Shown: positions 35,869-47,865 of the stretch, in pieces | Layout of the letters: each line of letters opens with the position of its first letter | How positions within the stretch are numbered: the first letter of the stretch is position 1 | Assembly (NCBI GenBank): GCA_030765045.1 | Contig: CM060962.1 | Location: 161,392,472-161,456,471 of the forward strand | DNA: 64,000 nucleotides | Source: Tenodera sinensis | Lineage: Eukaryota; Arthropoda; Insecta; Mantodea; Mantidae | Direction of reading: 5' to 3' | Position numbers and translations under genes: made by a program | Notes under the pieces: generated by a model | Database searches by the model: none | The model's input: the letters and a program-made list of their open reading frames with translations, nothing else | What the model was told of the DNA's origin: nothing

Positions 35869-37228
35869 CCGACCGACCGACCGACCGACCGACCGACCGA
35901 CCGACCGACCGACCGACCGACCGACCGACCGACCGACCGACCGACCGACCGACCGACCGACCGACCGACCGACCGACCGACCGACCGACCGACCGACCGA
36001 CCGACCGACCGACCGACCGACCGACCGACCGACCGACCGACCGACCGACCGACCGACCGACCGACCGACCGACCGACCGACCGACCGACCGACCGACCGA
36101 CCGACCGACCGACCGACCGACCGACCGACCGACCGACCGACCGACCGACCGACCGACCGACCGACCGACCGACCGACCGACCGACCGACCGACCGACCGA
36201 CCGACCGACCGACCGACCGACCGACCGACCGACCGACCGACCGACCGACCGACCGACCGACCGACCGACCGACCGACCGACCGACCGACCGACCGACCGA
36301 CCGACCGACCGACCGACCGACCGACCGACCGACCGACCGACCGACCGACCGACCGACCGACCGACCGACCGACCGACCGACCGACCGACCGACCGACCGA
36401 CCGACCGACCGACCGACCGACCGACCGACCGACCGACCGACCGACCGACCGACCGACCGACCGACCGACCGACCGACCGACCGACCGACCGACCGACCGA
36501 CCGACCGACCGACCGACCGACCGACCGACCGACCGACCGACCGACCGACCGACCGACCGACCGACCGACCGACCGACCGACCGACCGACCGACCGACCGA
36601 CCGACCGACCGACCGACCGACCGACCGACCGACCGACCGACCGACCGACCGACCGACCGACCGACCGACCGACCGACCGACCGACCGACCGACCGACCGA
36701 CCGACCGACCGACCGACCGACCGACCGACCGACCGACCGACCGACCGACCGACCGACCGACCGACCGACCGACCGACCGACCGACCGACCGACCGACCGA
36801 CCGACCGACCGACCGACCGACCGACCGACCGACCGACCGACCGACCGACCGACCGACCGACCGACCGACCGACCGACCGACCGACCGACCGACCGACCGA
36901 CCGACCGACCGACCGACCGACCGACCGACCGACCGACCGACCGACCGACCGACCGACCGACCGACCGACCGACCGACCGACCGACCGACCGACCGACCGA
37001 CCGACCGACCGACCGACCGACCGACCGACCGACCGACCGACCGACCGACCGACCGACCGACCGACCGACCGACCGACCGACCGACCGACCGACCGACCGA
37101 CCGACCGACCGACCGACCGACCGACCGACCGACCGACCGACCGACCGACCGACCGACCGACCGACCGACCGACCGACCGACCGACCGACCGACCGACCGA
37201 CCGACCGACCGACCGACCGACCGACCGA
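35869..37228. repeat. (CCGA)340 perfect tetranucleotide array
   Basis: 1360 bp of CCGA without a single deviation as given, which is 340 units. It is open in all six frames (Pro-Thr-Asp-Arg or Ser-Val-Gly-Arg repeats), so the long frames across it are not genes. It holds 340 CpG sites and is by far the most GC-rich stretch of the window. It lies in the 32.6-kb listerin intron. The exact count may be limited by how the sequence was assembled. Confidence 0.98.
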
Positions 37229-37985
37229 CAGATTCTTTCTAATGTCCACTTCTTATGTATGCTAACTTGAAATAGTTGTGTAAGATATTTGAAGTCAAAA
37301 AGCATATGAAGTACAGAAAACAGAAACCCTGTCTCCTGCTAAATTTTTTCTTTTATGGTTACTGATCATATTGAAAAGAAAGTTCTCAACATTACCTATC
37401 AAAAGAATTTGTAGTTATTGTGCCTAAATGCTATGCTGCTGTCTGGTCTAGAAACATGTGTTTGTTTTCCATCGTGTCAAAATCTTTGTAAATGATGCAA
37501 CTCGTTCACACGATTGCTTATTTTGTCACCATATTACTTAACCAGGCCCTATTGCTTGGTTGCACCACTGTAGTACCTTGTCAAACCTTTTTTAGGACTT
37601 TCCAATATATTAATATGGTATTTGGCACCACCAGGGGAAGTTGAACACAAGAGGATGCACCAGCCAGAATCTTGCTAAGGATGGGTTAACAACCTTGAAA
37701 ACATGTTTCTAGATATACTATAGATTTCTTCAGTGAAGTTTAACATGTTATCAATTATTTCATCACTTAATTTCTATATTATACATCCTTAGTTTTAAGT
37801 TTTTATCTAGAAAATGTTTCACAGCACTCACTAGCAAAACATAATCTACATAAACACGGGTAAGAAAAGCAAACAAGGATATGTAAACAAGCCCTCAAAA
37901 CATTAGCTTATAAAAATAAAACTCCATATTGATGAAACCCTTTAACTTAAAGATAGTAAATTCCTAAGAACACAGATTTAATGAA
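37229..37985. other. Intronic sequence, nothing recognised
   Basis: AT-rich DNA between the CCGA array and the Penelope-like fragments. Confidence 0.45.
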
Positions 37986-38055
37986 ACCTAAGCTGGCAGC
38001 ATTATTTTGAATCATCATCACTGTCCTTCACTGAATCTCATAAGCATTTTGAAGA

Positions 38056-38105
38056 CAGGGCCCATTTCACCTCACTGTCGATGGGCCCTTAAACTCCACT
38101 CACTT
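38056..38105 (+). mobile_element. Mini-SINE copy with ACTC-type tail
   Basis: The stretch containing GGGCCCTTAAACTCCACTCA matches the core and tail of the copies at 48927-49039 and 63925-63979. The same place in the neighbouring Penelope-like copy (38875-39340) lacks it, so it is an insertion; a TTCAAAA-like repeat flanks it. Confidence 0.7.
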
Positions 38106-38533
38106 TTGAAGGCACCATTGTGTCCATCATCTGATCGTTGACTGTGAGGCTTCTTGTCAACTGAGGCAAGATCAGCAACTTCTGCACCCTGGTGACTGGA
38201 TGTTATATCACTTTGAACTGAAACTAGTGACATCTCTGGGACTCCAACAGTACTACTTCTCTCTTCAGTAGATGGCTTTAATAACTGCAGATTGGATCAA
38301 GTGGTGGGATTTGACAATTAGCAGTTTGGTTCAGATTGGAAACAAGGAGGATTTTTTTCCAAATGTCCAAATGTGACAACAGCATGAGTTTAAAAAGTTT
38401 TATATCTTGACCTGTTTCATGATTACAATTCCAGAAATGGCTGGCAACAGCAGATTTATCCAATTGCTTTAATTTGATGTTTCTTTGATGTTCTTTGAGT
38501 CTGGTTTTTAAATTCCTTTGTGTTCTGAAAATG

Positions 38534-38650
38534 TTGTTGTTGTTGTTTTCTAGTGCCTTGCATCTGGCAATGAAGCCATTAGCATTCGTGCTTTCCAATA
38601 CTTTTGAACTGTAGTTTCTTCTGATCTTAATGCTTCACAGGTCTTCAAGT
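38534..38650 (-). mobile_element. Family A LINE 3' fragment (A4), 117 bp
   Basis: It consists only of the last ~35 codons of the family A protein, its stop (…ASLPDARH) and the (AAC)n tail. A perfect 13-bp duplication TGTTCTGAAAATG at 38521-38533 and 38651-38663 flanks it. Confidence 0.95.
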
Positions 38651-38874
38651 TGTTCTGAAAATGTAGATACTGTACAGTCTAGGCAGTTAATTTGGTAAGT
38701 ACCTGATTTTTCCAAAGTATCAACAGTATTATGTAAAAGTGTATTCAGAATATTCTTGATAGTACATTTATTCCTTGGAGCAAGTTGTATATTATACGAT
38801 TTAAATATTTCTTCAAACTTATTGCACAGGAAAGGATGAAAAGTAAACTTCTTGCATCTTACAGGTTTCTTCTT

Positions 38875-39340
38875 AGAAATATGTTCTAAAGGAATTTAAA
38901 AATCAGACTCAAAGAACATTAAATTAAAGCAATTGGATAAATCTGCTGTTGCCAACCATTTCTGAAGTTGTAACCATGAAACGGGCCAAGACATAAAACT
39001 TTTAAAACCAATCCAGTTCTCCTATTTGGACATTTGGGAAAAAATCTGCATTGTTTCCAATCTAAACAAAATTGTCAATTTTGAAATCCCACCACTTGAT
39101 TCAATTCTGCAGTTATTAACACCATTTACTGAGGATAGAAGTAGTGCCATTGGAGTTCCAGAGATGTCACTAGTTCCAGTTCCGAGTGATACAACATCCA
39201 GTCACTAGAGTGGAAAAGTTGCTGATCTTGCCTTGATTACAAGAAGCCTCACAGCTGACAACCATATGATGATGGCAATGGGGTCTTGAAAAGCTCTTGT
39301 AAGATCCAGTTAAGGACAGTAATGTTTCAAAATAATGCTG
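38875..39340 (+). mobile_element. Second Penelope-like fragment, opposite orientation
   Basis: It matches the minus-strand copy at 37990-38650 base for base in order (AATTTAAAAATCAGACTCAA onward), but on the plus strand and starting within the GIY-YIG region. It is more decayed, with several stops. The two fragments meet almost directly at 38872-38875. Confidence 0.8.
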
Positions 39341-39446
39341 TCAGCTTAAGTTTCATATAGTGATCACTTCAAAAAATTCAGCTTAAATGTTTTTAATTTA
39401 ATTAACACATTTAATTGGTTGAATTTCTGTCATTAATATTATAATT

Positions 39447-42185
39447 ATAGTAGAATCCAGATAACTGTCAAGCTGAATTCAGAGAGTTCCACTCTACAAA
39501 TGAACAAGTCTTACTTCTCAGTCAAGAGATCAAAGACTCCTTCAATAGAAAAGAAGATAACTTATCAGTTTTTATTGATTTCCAAAGTGCATATGATTCT
39601 ATATGCAGAACAAAACCACTAAAGAAAGTAAAAAAAACAGGGATACAAGGTCCAATGTTTTCATGACTATGTCATTTCCTAACACAATGCTTTATTGCAA
39701 CCAGATATGGAAGAAATATATCTAAATACAAACAAGTACACCGTGGCTTACCACAAGGCGCAGTGCTCAGCACAACACTTTTTAATATATTTATTAATGA
39801 TCTGCTACAACAAATACAAGAATCAGGTGTGAAGTGTGCACTATTTGCTGATGACTTAGTAATGTGGAATTCAAAACCAAAAAGCAAAAGTACAGAACTA
39901 GAAAAAACCATGCAACACTCCATAACCAACTTACAAAAGTGGACCAAAGAAAATTTAATGACTGTTAATACAACAAAATCAAACTATCAAATCTTTTCAC
40001 TAAGAAAAAAACCACTAAAAATAAAACTAAATTTTGAGGGTCAACAATTACCAGAAACAAAGGAAGCAAAGTATTTAGGAGTTACATTTGATACCAAACT
40101 TACATGGACCAAACAAATAGAAAATGTAATACAAAGAGCAGAGAGGCGCATTTCACTGATAAAACATCTAACAGGAATGAAGTGGGGATGTTCCAGAGCA
40201 ACTCTTAACACAACATACAATGTATATATAAAGCCATTATTTACTTACTGCAGCAAAGTTCTTGTAACGGCAAACATAAAAAAAAATTCAAACCTTTCAA
40301 AACCAAAGTCTGAGACTAATTACAGGTGCTAACAAAACCACACCAATAGCAGCTATGGAAGTATTAACCAACCAATACCCCATTGAATATGAAATAGAAA
40401 AGGCGGCTCTTATTCAACACAAAAAGTTGATCAGACTCCCATTCAATACATGGAACATGAGAAATTTTACACATACACTAAAGACTCAGGAGAGCTTTCT
40501 TTCCAAAATTCAAGACATCAAGAAGAATGTATACCTTCCAAATTCAAAGGAAAACTTCATATCTAAAGTCAATCCGACACAAACATTAGACATCACATAT
40601 TATTTACACCTGAAAGAAGTAGTTAAGAAAAGTGATACTAACTAGTGTTCTAAAATTATTGGCATTAGAGACCATCCATACTAGATTTCCAGAACACGAA
40701 TGGCTCCATATTTATACTGATGGATCACTAATATCAAACCAAGGTGGAGCAGGTGCTGGAGTCACATGTCACCTCTTTTCCTATTACAAATCTTTAAGTT
40801 ATGGAACTACTAACTTTGATGGAGAAATTGAAGTAATTCGAATGGCCCTACAAAATCTTTTGTACAGAATTTCACATTTTCATGAAGCAGTTATTCTCTC
40901 AGATTCCAGGGCAGCAATTATAGCAATTACTTCCAAGTTGTCACCAAAAAACCAAACAATTATAGAATGTTGGAAAATCCTTACCCATCTAACAGCACTT
41001 CAAAAACACCTAGTCTTCCAATGGATACCAGCTTACTGTGAACTGAGCAGTAATGAGAAAGCTGATTTTGTCGCAAAAAAGGGTACCAGCGGTGTACAAA
41101 AATCTATAGTTAATCTACCATTTTATGCAGCTAAAAGATTAGTCAACTCTGAATTCAAAAAAATTATTGAAAAATATTACTATGAAAAATCAAAAAATAA
41201 AAGATGGGAACTACCAAACATTCAAACAGTAATTCCTGAGTATCCTCGAAAAACAGCAGTTGCAACCTTCAGGTTGATTACAGGACATGATTGTCTGGCA
41301 AAACATTTAAACAGAATTGGGATATATTCTTCACCACTCTGTCCTCTATGTGATCTGCAAGAGGAAATGGATCGAGACTACCTTCAAATATGCCCAGCCA
41401 CTTCTAGTGCCCCATCCATCAGTGAAAAATATTGGAGAGCAAGAGGATTAATGACTTCATTGTCAGAAATCCAGCATTAGCTAACAACAGATACTACACC
41501 TAATGTGGACTCAGAGCATGTCAACTTACCGAGATTTCTTGTTTCACGGAATAAGGGGTCTGTTATTCACAACTCATAACATTATACTGCAAATTACATA
41601 AATGCATGTTCTGGCACAATATAGGAAACAGAAAGGTATAACATTCTAAAATTTATTACATATTAATTTTCCCTTTTGTCTGGCCTCCTCAATGCATCAA
41701 ACTTAATTTTCATTGTCAGGTTAACCTGTCATCTTTTCTTCTCGTTTGACATTTTCAATGGCACAAACACAACTCAGCACAATACTAACAGTAAGAATGA
41801 AATCTGAGAAACTGTACTGTAACCAGGAATATGAAACTGAAAGCTTAGCTTACCACATAGTCCGTATAAAGCAAAAAACCTTCAAACCCTCCAAACAAGT
41901 GTTTGTGCTCTGTATCCACATTATTGGCAGCAAGTTTTTGATTTTGCAACAATGGTCAGCCAGCTGCTTTATGTTCTGACTAGATATCGAACGTCAATAT
42001 GTGGTCAGCGTTTTGCTATTGGGAGGGAGAATGCAGTAGGCTGTATCTGTACACTAATTAAAATTTACCTATACTGTTTATTTATCATACTGGATTATGG
42101 AAATTATTACAGTCAAGTTTAATGATAGAAAATAAAAAAGCTTGTCAAGTTATATGGAATGTCAAGTTATTGGGGTTCTACTATA
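39447..42185 (-). mobile_element. Tigger/pogo-like element, internally deleted, holding LINE B2
   Basis: The outer ends, TATAGTAGAATCCAGATAAC on the left and its inverted counterpart (…TTATTGGGGTTCTACTATA) on the right at 42160-42185, match with a few differences and lie at TA, as for Tigger/pogo elements. On the minus strand near 41750-41690 the text MSNEKKR…NLTMKIKFDALRRPDKREN resembles the N-terminal DNA-binding region of Tigger transposases. The rest of the transposase is missing. LINE copy B2 occupies 39466-41490. Confidence 0.7.
39466..41490 (+). mobile_element. Family B LINE copy B2, 5' truncated
   Basis: It begins within the RT (before FIDFQSAYDS) at a junction where TGTCAAGCTG could belong to either the Tigger end or the LINE. 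It carries GLPQGAVLS, LFADDLVMW and KYLGVTFDTKLTW (39763-40332), a linker segment (40355-40645) and RNase H with the CCHC end (40632-41480: IYTDGS, GEIEVI, LSDSRA, SNEKADF). Three frame breaks separate these parts. It ends TSLSEIQH-stop and a short AAC tail. The protein parallels family A throughout but with clear divergence, which defines a sister family. Confidence 0.9.
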
Positions 42186-42225
42186 TTATTCTCTAATAAC
42201 TATGGCCTACAGGAAGCTTATATAT

Positions 42226-44336
42226 GTTGTTAACTAATGCTGGATTTCTGATAATGAAGTCATTAATCCTCTTGCTCTCCAATATTTTTCACTGATGGAT
42301 GGGGTGCTAGAAGTGGCTGGGCATATTTGAAGGTGGTCTTGGTCCATTTCCTCTTGCAGATCACATAAAGGACAGAGTGGTGAAGAATATATCCCAATTC
42401 TGTTTAAATGTTTTGCCAGAAAACCATGTTGTGTAATCAACCTGAAGCTTGGAACTGCCGTTTTTCAAGGATACCCGGGAATTTCTGTTTGAATGTTTGG
42501 TAGTTCCCATTTTTTATTCTTTGATTTTTCATTGTAATATTTTGCAATAACTTTTTTGAATTCAGAGTTGACTAATCTTTTAGCTGCATAAAATGATAGA
42601 TTAACTATAGATTTCTGTACACTGCTGGTACCCTTTATTGCAAGAAAATCAGCTTTGTCATTACCACTCAGTCTACAGTGAACTGGTATCCACTGGAAGC
42701 CTAGGTTTTTTTGAAGTGCTGTCAGATGGGTAAGGATTTTCCAACATTCTATAATTGTTTGGTTTTTTGGTGACAACTTGGAAGTAATTGCTATAATTGC
42801 TGCCCTGGGATTTCAATGCCCATTCCAAAAGATGGGGTCATGAAAAAGTTGATTCTACAGGGAAGATAATGGAAGAATTTTTGAATACCACAACTTTGAA
42901 CTGATTTATAATGAAGATCCCACAACCTTCATATATTACTCTGGAGTAGGCAGTAACCCAGACCTCTTGTTAGCTACAACAGATATTGTTTGAAAGATTA
43001 AAAAGCAAGTTATAGAAGACCCAAGTTCTGGCCACAGAGCAGTAATTGCAGATATAAAACTAGATAATAGAGATGTCAGTCAACATCACACGAATCTGTA
43101 TTGGAACTTCAAAAAAGCAGATTGGAATAAATATAAAACTGAAATGGAAAATAAATTTAAAGAACAAACTCACAGCTGCATGACCAACCAGATCATGCAA
43201 ACAAAACTTTCTGTAAAGTCATCTTAGAAACCGCAAAAATACATATTCCTCGTGGAAGAATAACAAATTTCAAACCCTTTTGGAACACCCAGTTAGAAGA
43301 ACTAAAAAAGCAAAGGGAAATAGCTAGAAATACAGCTAAACAAACAAAAAACATATTAGATACACAAATATGACGAAAGAAATGTGCTTCACTAAAAAAG
43401 AAATTAATACAGCTAAACAGAATCACTTTAATGATTTCTTAGAAAAAAAAATGGATTATAGGACAGATGGTAACAAAGCCCATAAGTTCATAAAAAAGGT
43501 CAAGGACCGGAAAGAAAAAATAGCACACATATCATACACAACAATAAAATATTAACAAATGATGCAGCCATAGCCAAAACATTCAATAAATATTATGCTA
43601 ATTCACATAAAGTAACAAGAAATAATAAAAACGAACGTAAACAATTTAAGAAAGATTTGAAACAAGAAAGAGAATATGATCCTAACACTAAACACAATAT
43701 CTTTTTTCAAAATTTTAATATGCAAGAACTGAACATTGCAATTAATAATCTAAAAAACAAAGTCTCAGAGACCAGATCACATATATCCAGAGTTCATAAA
43801 AAACCTTGGAAAAAAAGCAAAACAACTACTAAAACACTACAACCTATCCTGGAACACCACTGTATCTGCCGAAAGGTGAAAAGCAATAATTGTCCCACTT
43901 TTGAGGAAAGAAAATAATATAAAAAATTATAGACCATTAGCTCTTACTAGAGTAATAACAAAAGTGATGGAAAGAATGGTGTCAAACAGGTTAAATTGGC
44001 TTCTAGAATCACAAAATTTTATTTCCCCATGTCAAGCTGGATTCAAAGAGCTCCACTCTACAAGTGAACAAGTCTTACTTCTTAGTCAAGAAATCAAAGA
44101 CTCCTTCAATGAAAAAGAAGATGATGTATCAGTTTTTATTGATTTCCAAAGTGCATATGATTCTATATGCAGCACAAGACTACTAAAGAAAGTTAAAAAA
44201 AAAATAGGGATACAAGGTCCAATGTTTTCATGGCTATGTCATTTCCTAACTCAATATATTTATTAATGATCTTCCACAACAAATACAAGAATCAGGTGTG
44301 AAGTATGCACTATTTGCCGGTGATTTAGTAATGTGG
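42226..44336 (-). mobile_element. Family B LINE copy B3/B4, 5'-inverted (twin-priming type)
   Basis: The part 42226-42810 is the minus-strand 3' end of family B (from the RNase H motif to the tail). The part 42811-44336 is plus-strand family B from FNAHSKRWG of the endonuclease to the middle of the RT (LFAGDLVMW). A 12-bp duplication AAGCTTATATAT/AAGCTGATATAT (42214-42225, 44337-44348) flanks the two together, so they are one insertion with its 5' part inverted. The junction near 42809 has a 3-base overlap. About 1 kb between RT and RNase H is absent. Frame breaks are frequent. Confidence 0.9.
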
Positions 44337-44422
44337 AAGCTGATATATTTATCTCACTATTTTCAATGTACTTTTTAGCCAAAAACTGATGAATTTCTGG
44401 AGTAATTACAAAACGTACTTAC

Positions 44423-45130
44423 CTGAGAAAGAAACACCAAAACCCGCTTCTTTTCATCATCTGCTAGAAATTTAAACAAAACAAATATTATATTAACTAC
44501 TGCTTCTGAACATATATCTTCATCTTGCAGCCATTTGGCAAACATATTACTGAAAAGTTCTATAAGTGCACCATTGGTATTTATGTCAGTATCCACAGTT
44601 CTCAAAATATGCTCAAACAATTCCTTGCTCTCAAAAGACACCATTAGTTTTTCTAGCAAAGCTATGATGCTCTTCTCTCGGAAACACTGTATTTCTTTCA
44701 GGTACAAAGTAATAAGATCATTCACCAATCTGTTCAGATGTTGTGACAGCTCTATGTCCAGTGAAGCAGGTATATGTTCATTTTCAGGGAGCTCAATATC
44801 AGGAGAGGTCTCATCTGTTCTAAATTTAACCCGTAAACTTTGGTTTGCACGTGCACCTTTAGGATCCTTTAGATTCAAACATAACTGCACCAGTCTTTCT
44901 AATATCCACATTGGGATAGCACTGCTTGCTTTCAGTGAGTCTTCCAACTCAGGATGAGTCAGATGGTTTTTCAGGCAGGAACACATTGCATCCCAGAATG
45001 TTTGCATTAAATACCCATGAGTCTCACTTTGACTCCAATGATGCACTAGTTCTGAGACTTGTGGAAATAATGTCCCAGCCACAGTATGAAGTTTCTGCTC
45101 TTTGAACATCAATTTAACAGCAGCGATTAG
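44423..45130 (-). CDS. LTN1: Listerin (E3 ubiquitin ligase) exon, first of three in the window
   Basis: This is an internal exon of 708 nt (236 codons, phase 0 at both ends) on the minus strand. The acceptor TTTCTCCTTACAG lies directly above 45130 and the donor GTAAGT directly below 44423. It is fully open. Text such as LIAAVKLMFKEQ, VSELVHHWSQ, TFWDAMCSCLKNHL, LERLVQLCLNLKDPKG, QSLRVKFRTDE, LVNDLITLYLKEI, MFAKWLQDEDI and KKRVLVFLSQ aligns in order with the listerin middle region (an FW pair in a helix, a K..VRF-like block, the linker, then WLNED-like and KKVL-like blocks). Listerin acts on stalled 60S ribosomes in the cytosol. This exon is HEAT-like helices plus an acidic linker near its centre. 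No search was run; phases and order make the call strong. Confidence 0.86.
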
Positions 45131-45292
45131 CTGTAAGGAGAAAGATACACTTGATTAGGAATATATCATAATGGTAAACAAGGAATTGCATGCATTACCA
45201 TATTCATAATTCCAGACTCTGTGGAGGATAAGCAACGATTCAAAATTCCTTGCTACAGCCAGAAATACTAAAAGTACAAAAGTTTGGATTCA

Positions 45293-45300
45293 CACACACA

Positions 45301-45344
<44 letters not shown>

Positions 45345-45414
45345 CACGCACACGCGTGAGGTACCCTGAATCCAAAAGAAGTATTTTTAGGAAATATATG
45401 ATTTGAGGTACCCT

Positions 45415-45459
<45 letters not shown>
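45293..45459. repeat. (CACG)n and (GA)n microsatellites
   Basis: A CACG/CACA array at about 45293-45356 and a GA run at 45419-45459. The 60 bases between them include a short, rearranged piece of repeat R (GGAAATATATGATTTGAGG). Confidence 0.93.
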
Positions 45460-45463
<4 letters not shown>

Positions 45464-45599
45464 AGATTATGAATAAATTAACATATATTCTAGACATCTA
45501 TATGAATAAATGTTCATTTTGAACTTTGTGTGAAGAACCCCTGATGTCATTCTCACTTACATAGTTTTAACTGGTTAACTACAACAAATATACAACAAA

Positions 45600-47030
45600 T
45601 TAAGAAGTGCGTTCATAGTGGTTCTGTCATTCATACTGGTTCTGTTCTAAGCATACTGATTTTAGCAAAGAAAATGCTACGTGTTATACAGTTCCTTTCC
45701 CTCACACTGTGACCACAACATGACAGAATGCACATCAGCCGTTACATATGAGACACCTGTCACTCATGCACTGTGCACTCCACATGTTTGTGGCTCACAA
45801 CAGCATGAAATGAATGAATGGCAGTTTCACTGAAGCTATTTTCCAGTTCTTTCATTCAAGCTTTAAACAGTGATAAGTTATGAGTATTACCAGTGTCTAG
45901 TTTCTTGTGTTTATTCTATGCATATAAATTTACGAGTTCTAAATGATAAATAATGTACAGACGTTATTAGGTTGCACAGTTCTCCATAATGATTCTAAAC
46001 AACTGCACATTATCACAAAGGAATACACATGTGATAAGCTTTATTAGGGAGGTTAGAAGATGATTTGAGAGAGAATTTCTCCCATTTACCTATACCAAAG
46101 AGAAACCATGCAAAGACAGCAAACAAATTTAGGGGATGGAGTCTATTCTGCATAGAAAGCGAAGAGTAAAGAGCGAGTTCCTACTAAGGAGAAAATGGAG
46201 AAATTGGAGAATGTTTACAACTCTCCTTGAAAATCCCTAAGGCAGTTTGCACAGTGAAACAGGCATTTTGATGAGTTCAGCATGGCAATGTGTTAAAGTC
46301 GCAGAACTGAAACCATACAGGGTCCAGGAATTGCTGCCATGGGATCAACAGATTTGGATAACTTCTGTAATTGGATTCTACAAAATGTCAATGATCATTA
46401 CTTTAACATTCCTCTATGATGAATTATGGTTCCATTCAAAAGGTTATGTTATGACACAAAATAACATTCAAGCACAAAGAAACCCAATTTTATATATAAG
46501 TTCCCTAGCATGATGTGAAAATTGGTATGTTGTATGCAGTAAATACATTTAGAACAATAGAAAATTTAATATTCATAACAGAAAATTTGTTTTTGAACAA
46601 ACAATAAATGCAGAGATATAGGAATCCCATACACATGGCACTTTTTAAACAGCTGAGTGATGTTGAATAGCATACTGGATTTTTTCCAATAAGACTGCTA
46701 CCATGCATACCATTAATGAGTAAAATTTACTTCTGGAAATTCTTTAAGATAGGGTAATTAGGAAGGATTCAAGTCCACAAGATCCCCTTATTTAACTGAT
46801 GCAATTCTTAATTGTAGAGAAACTTTAAAAATAAAGTGTATCGAAAAAAAAAACCATACATTGGAAGAAATAAAAGGACACACAAGACAAGAAATTCACT
46901 CAATTTTGGATACTGGACTCACAAGTGTGAATGGAAATTTCTTGAGAAAATGCCAGAAATGTGTGCATACAGGAGAACATTTTCAACATCTCTTCTAACA
47001 AAATATGTGCTTAGAATACAATAACTAGAA
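45600..47030 (+). pseudogene. Mariner/Tc1-like transposase remnant (T2)
   Basis: After a leader shared with T1, text at 46247-46500 reads GILMSSAWQCVKVAELKPYRVQELL and FLYDELWFHSKGYVMTQNN, the region around the first catalytic Asp (here YDELWF). Decayed later parts follow, including CQKCVHTGEHFQHLF near 46950, which corresponds to the C-terminal end. Stops and indels occur throughout. Same type as T1, T3 and T4. Confidence 0.68.
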
Positions 47031-47374
47031 TAGAGTTTATTCACCTTAAAAAATACAATGAATGTATGGCTTTGTCAAATAAATAATACATACTATACTA
47101 ATTGTTTATATTTCTAGGTATACAATTTTTACAAAGTGATCAATAACAAAGGAAAACTAAATACAATTGACACCAATATTGGTCTTGAAGGCAGTCATCA
47201 AGCTTCCTTTTGAGCTGAAGCGCGTCCTTCACATGAACAGGATCCATGAAATAAACAATTGCAATATCTTCAAAAAATTATTGTTCAATACTAGCTGAAT
47301 GTGATAGTTCATGCATTACTTAATAAATAAGCTTATTTACCAGAATTCCCTTCATGGGCTGTTGCGCTAGGGGT

Positions 47375-47704
47375 TTAGTTTTTTAGTATATGATTTACGT
47401 GATATGAAGGATAGAATTTTATATTCATATAATCATTTCCAGTGATTGGTACATTTCTTAAAAGAATATTTTTTGTGGCTGCCTTAAATTTTTTGTGATG
47501 AAGTTCCCTAACATTATTTGGGAGATGATTGTACAAATTTATACCCTCACGTGACATAGATTTAAGACATCTGGTAAGCCCATTTGTATTAAGATGTATG
47601 TTATTACATGTTCTTGTATTGTGATCATGTAATGCTGTTCCTTGTGAAGAGATCAACATTTTGGTGTATAAAGGAGATCTGACTAGTATATACAGGCTGT
47701 CCAA
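47375..47704 (-). pseudogene. C-terminal end of a Jockey/CR1-type LINE protein (C1)
   Basis: A 109-codon frame reads HDHNTRTCNNIHL, SREGINLYNHLPNNVRELHHKKFKAATKNILL, the typical C-terminal tail of arthropod non-LTR RTs (H.YNTR…G..LYN.LP….FK..L...L). The RT itself is not adjacent, so this is a 5'-truncated piece. Its 3' end is not defined. Confidence 0.72.
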
Positions 47705-47865
47705 CCTAACTCTGTGACCTCAAATATCTGCAAAATGAGACAGAATATGAAAAATCCAACTGGACAGGAATGTGCCTATGTCAGGGGCTCACACAATGAG
47801 AAGGTATGCACAATCCATAAAAGTAAACAAATAACACTTCCAACACAAAGTTATATTTTTTTTTT
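47695..47865 (+). repeat. Repeat S, copy S1 (left arm of an inverted pair)
   Basis: The block from CAGGCTGTCCAACCTAACTC to CCAACACAAAGTTAT is the inverse of 50469-50645 with scattered differences. It directly borders mariner-like element M2. Confidence 0.8.

Larger units (their letters stand above)
37990..38872 (-). mobile_element. Penelope-like retroelement fragment, GIY-YIG region
   Basis: On the minus strand it reads KKPVRCKKFTFHPFLCNKF, YNIQLAPRNKCTIKNIL, GTYQINCLDC and RNLKTRLKEHQRNIKLKQLDKS…HFWNCNHETG, the region between RT and the GIY-YIG endonuclease and part of the latter in Penelope-like elements. It is interrupted by a family A LINE fragment at 38534-38650 and a mini-SINE near 38056-38105. 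Excluding those it has few but real frame breaks. Confidence 0.82.

Noticed and set aside
35869..37228. CRISPR-like regular repeat
   Set aside because: Pure 4-bp tandem array with no spacers, in a eukaryotic intron.
35619..37305. Long open frames of Pro-Thr-Asp-Arg or Ser-Val-Gly-Arg repeats on both strands
   Set aside because: They are forced by the CCGA array, which has no stop in any frame. No gene is supported.
38278..38598. A 106-codon host gene starting MESTNANGF
   Set aside because: It is the antisense-frame reading of a family A 3' fragment fused to a Penelope-like piece.
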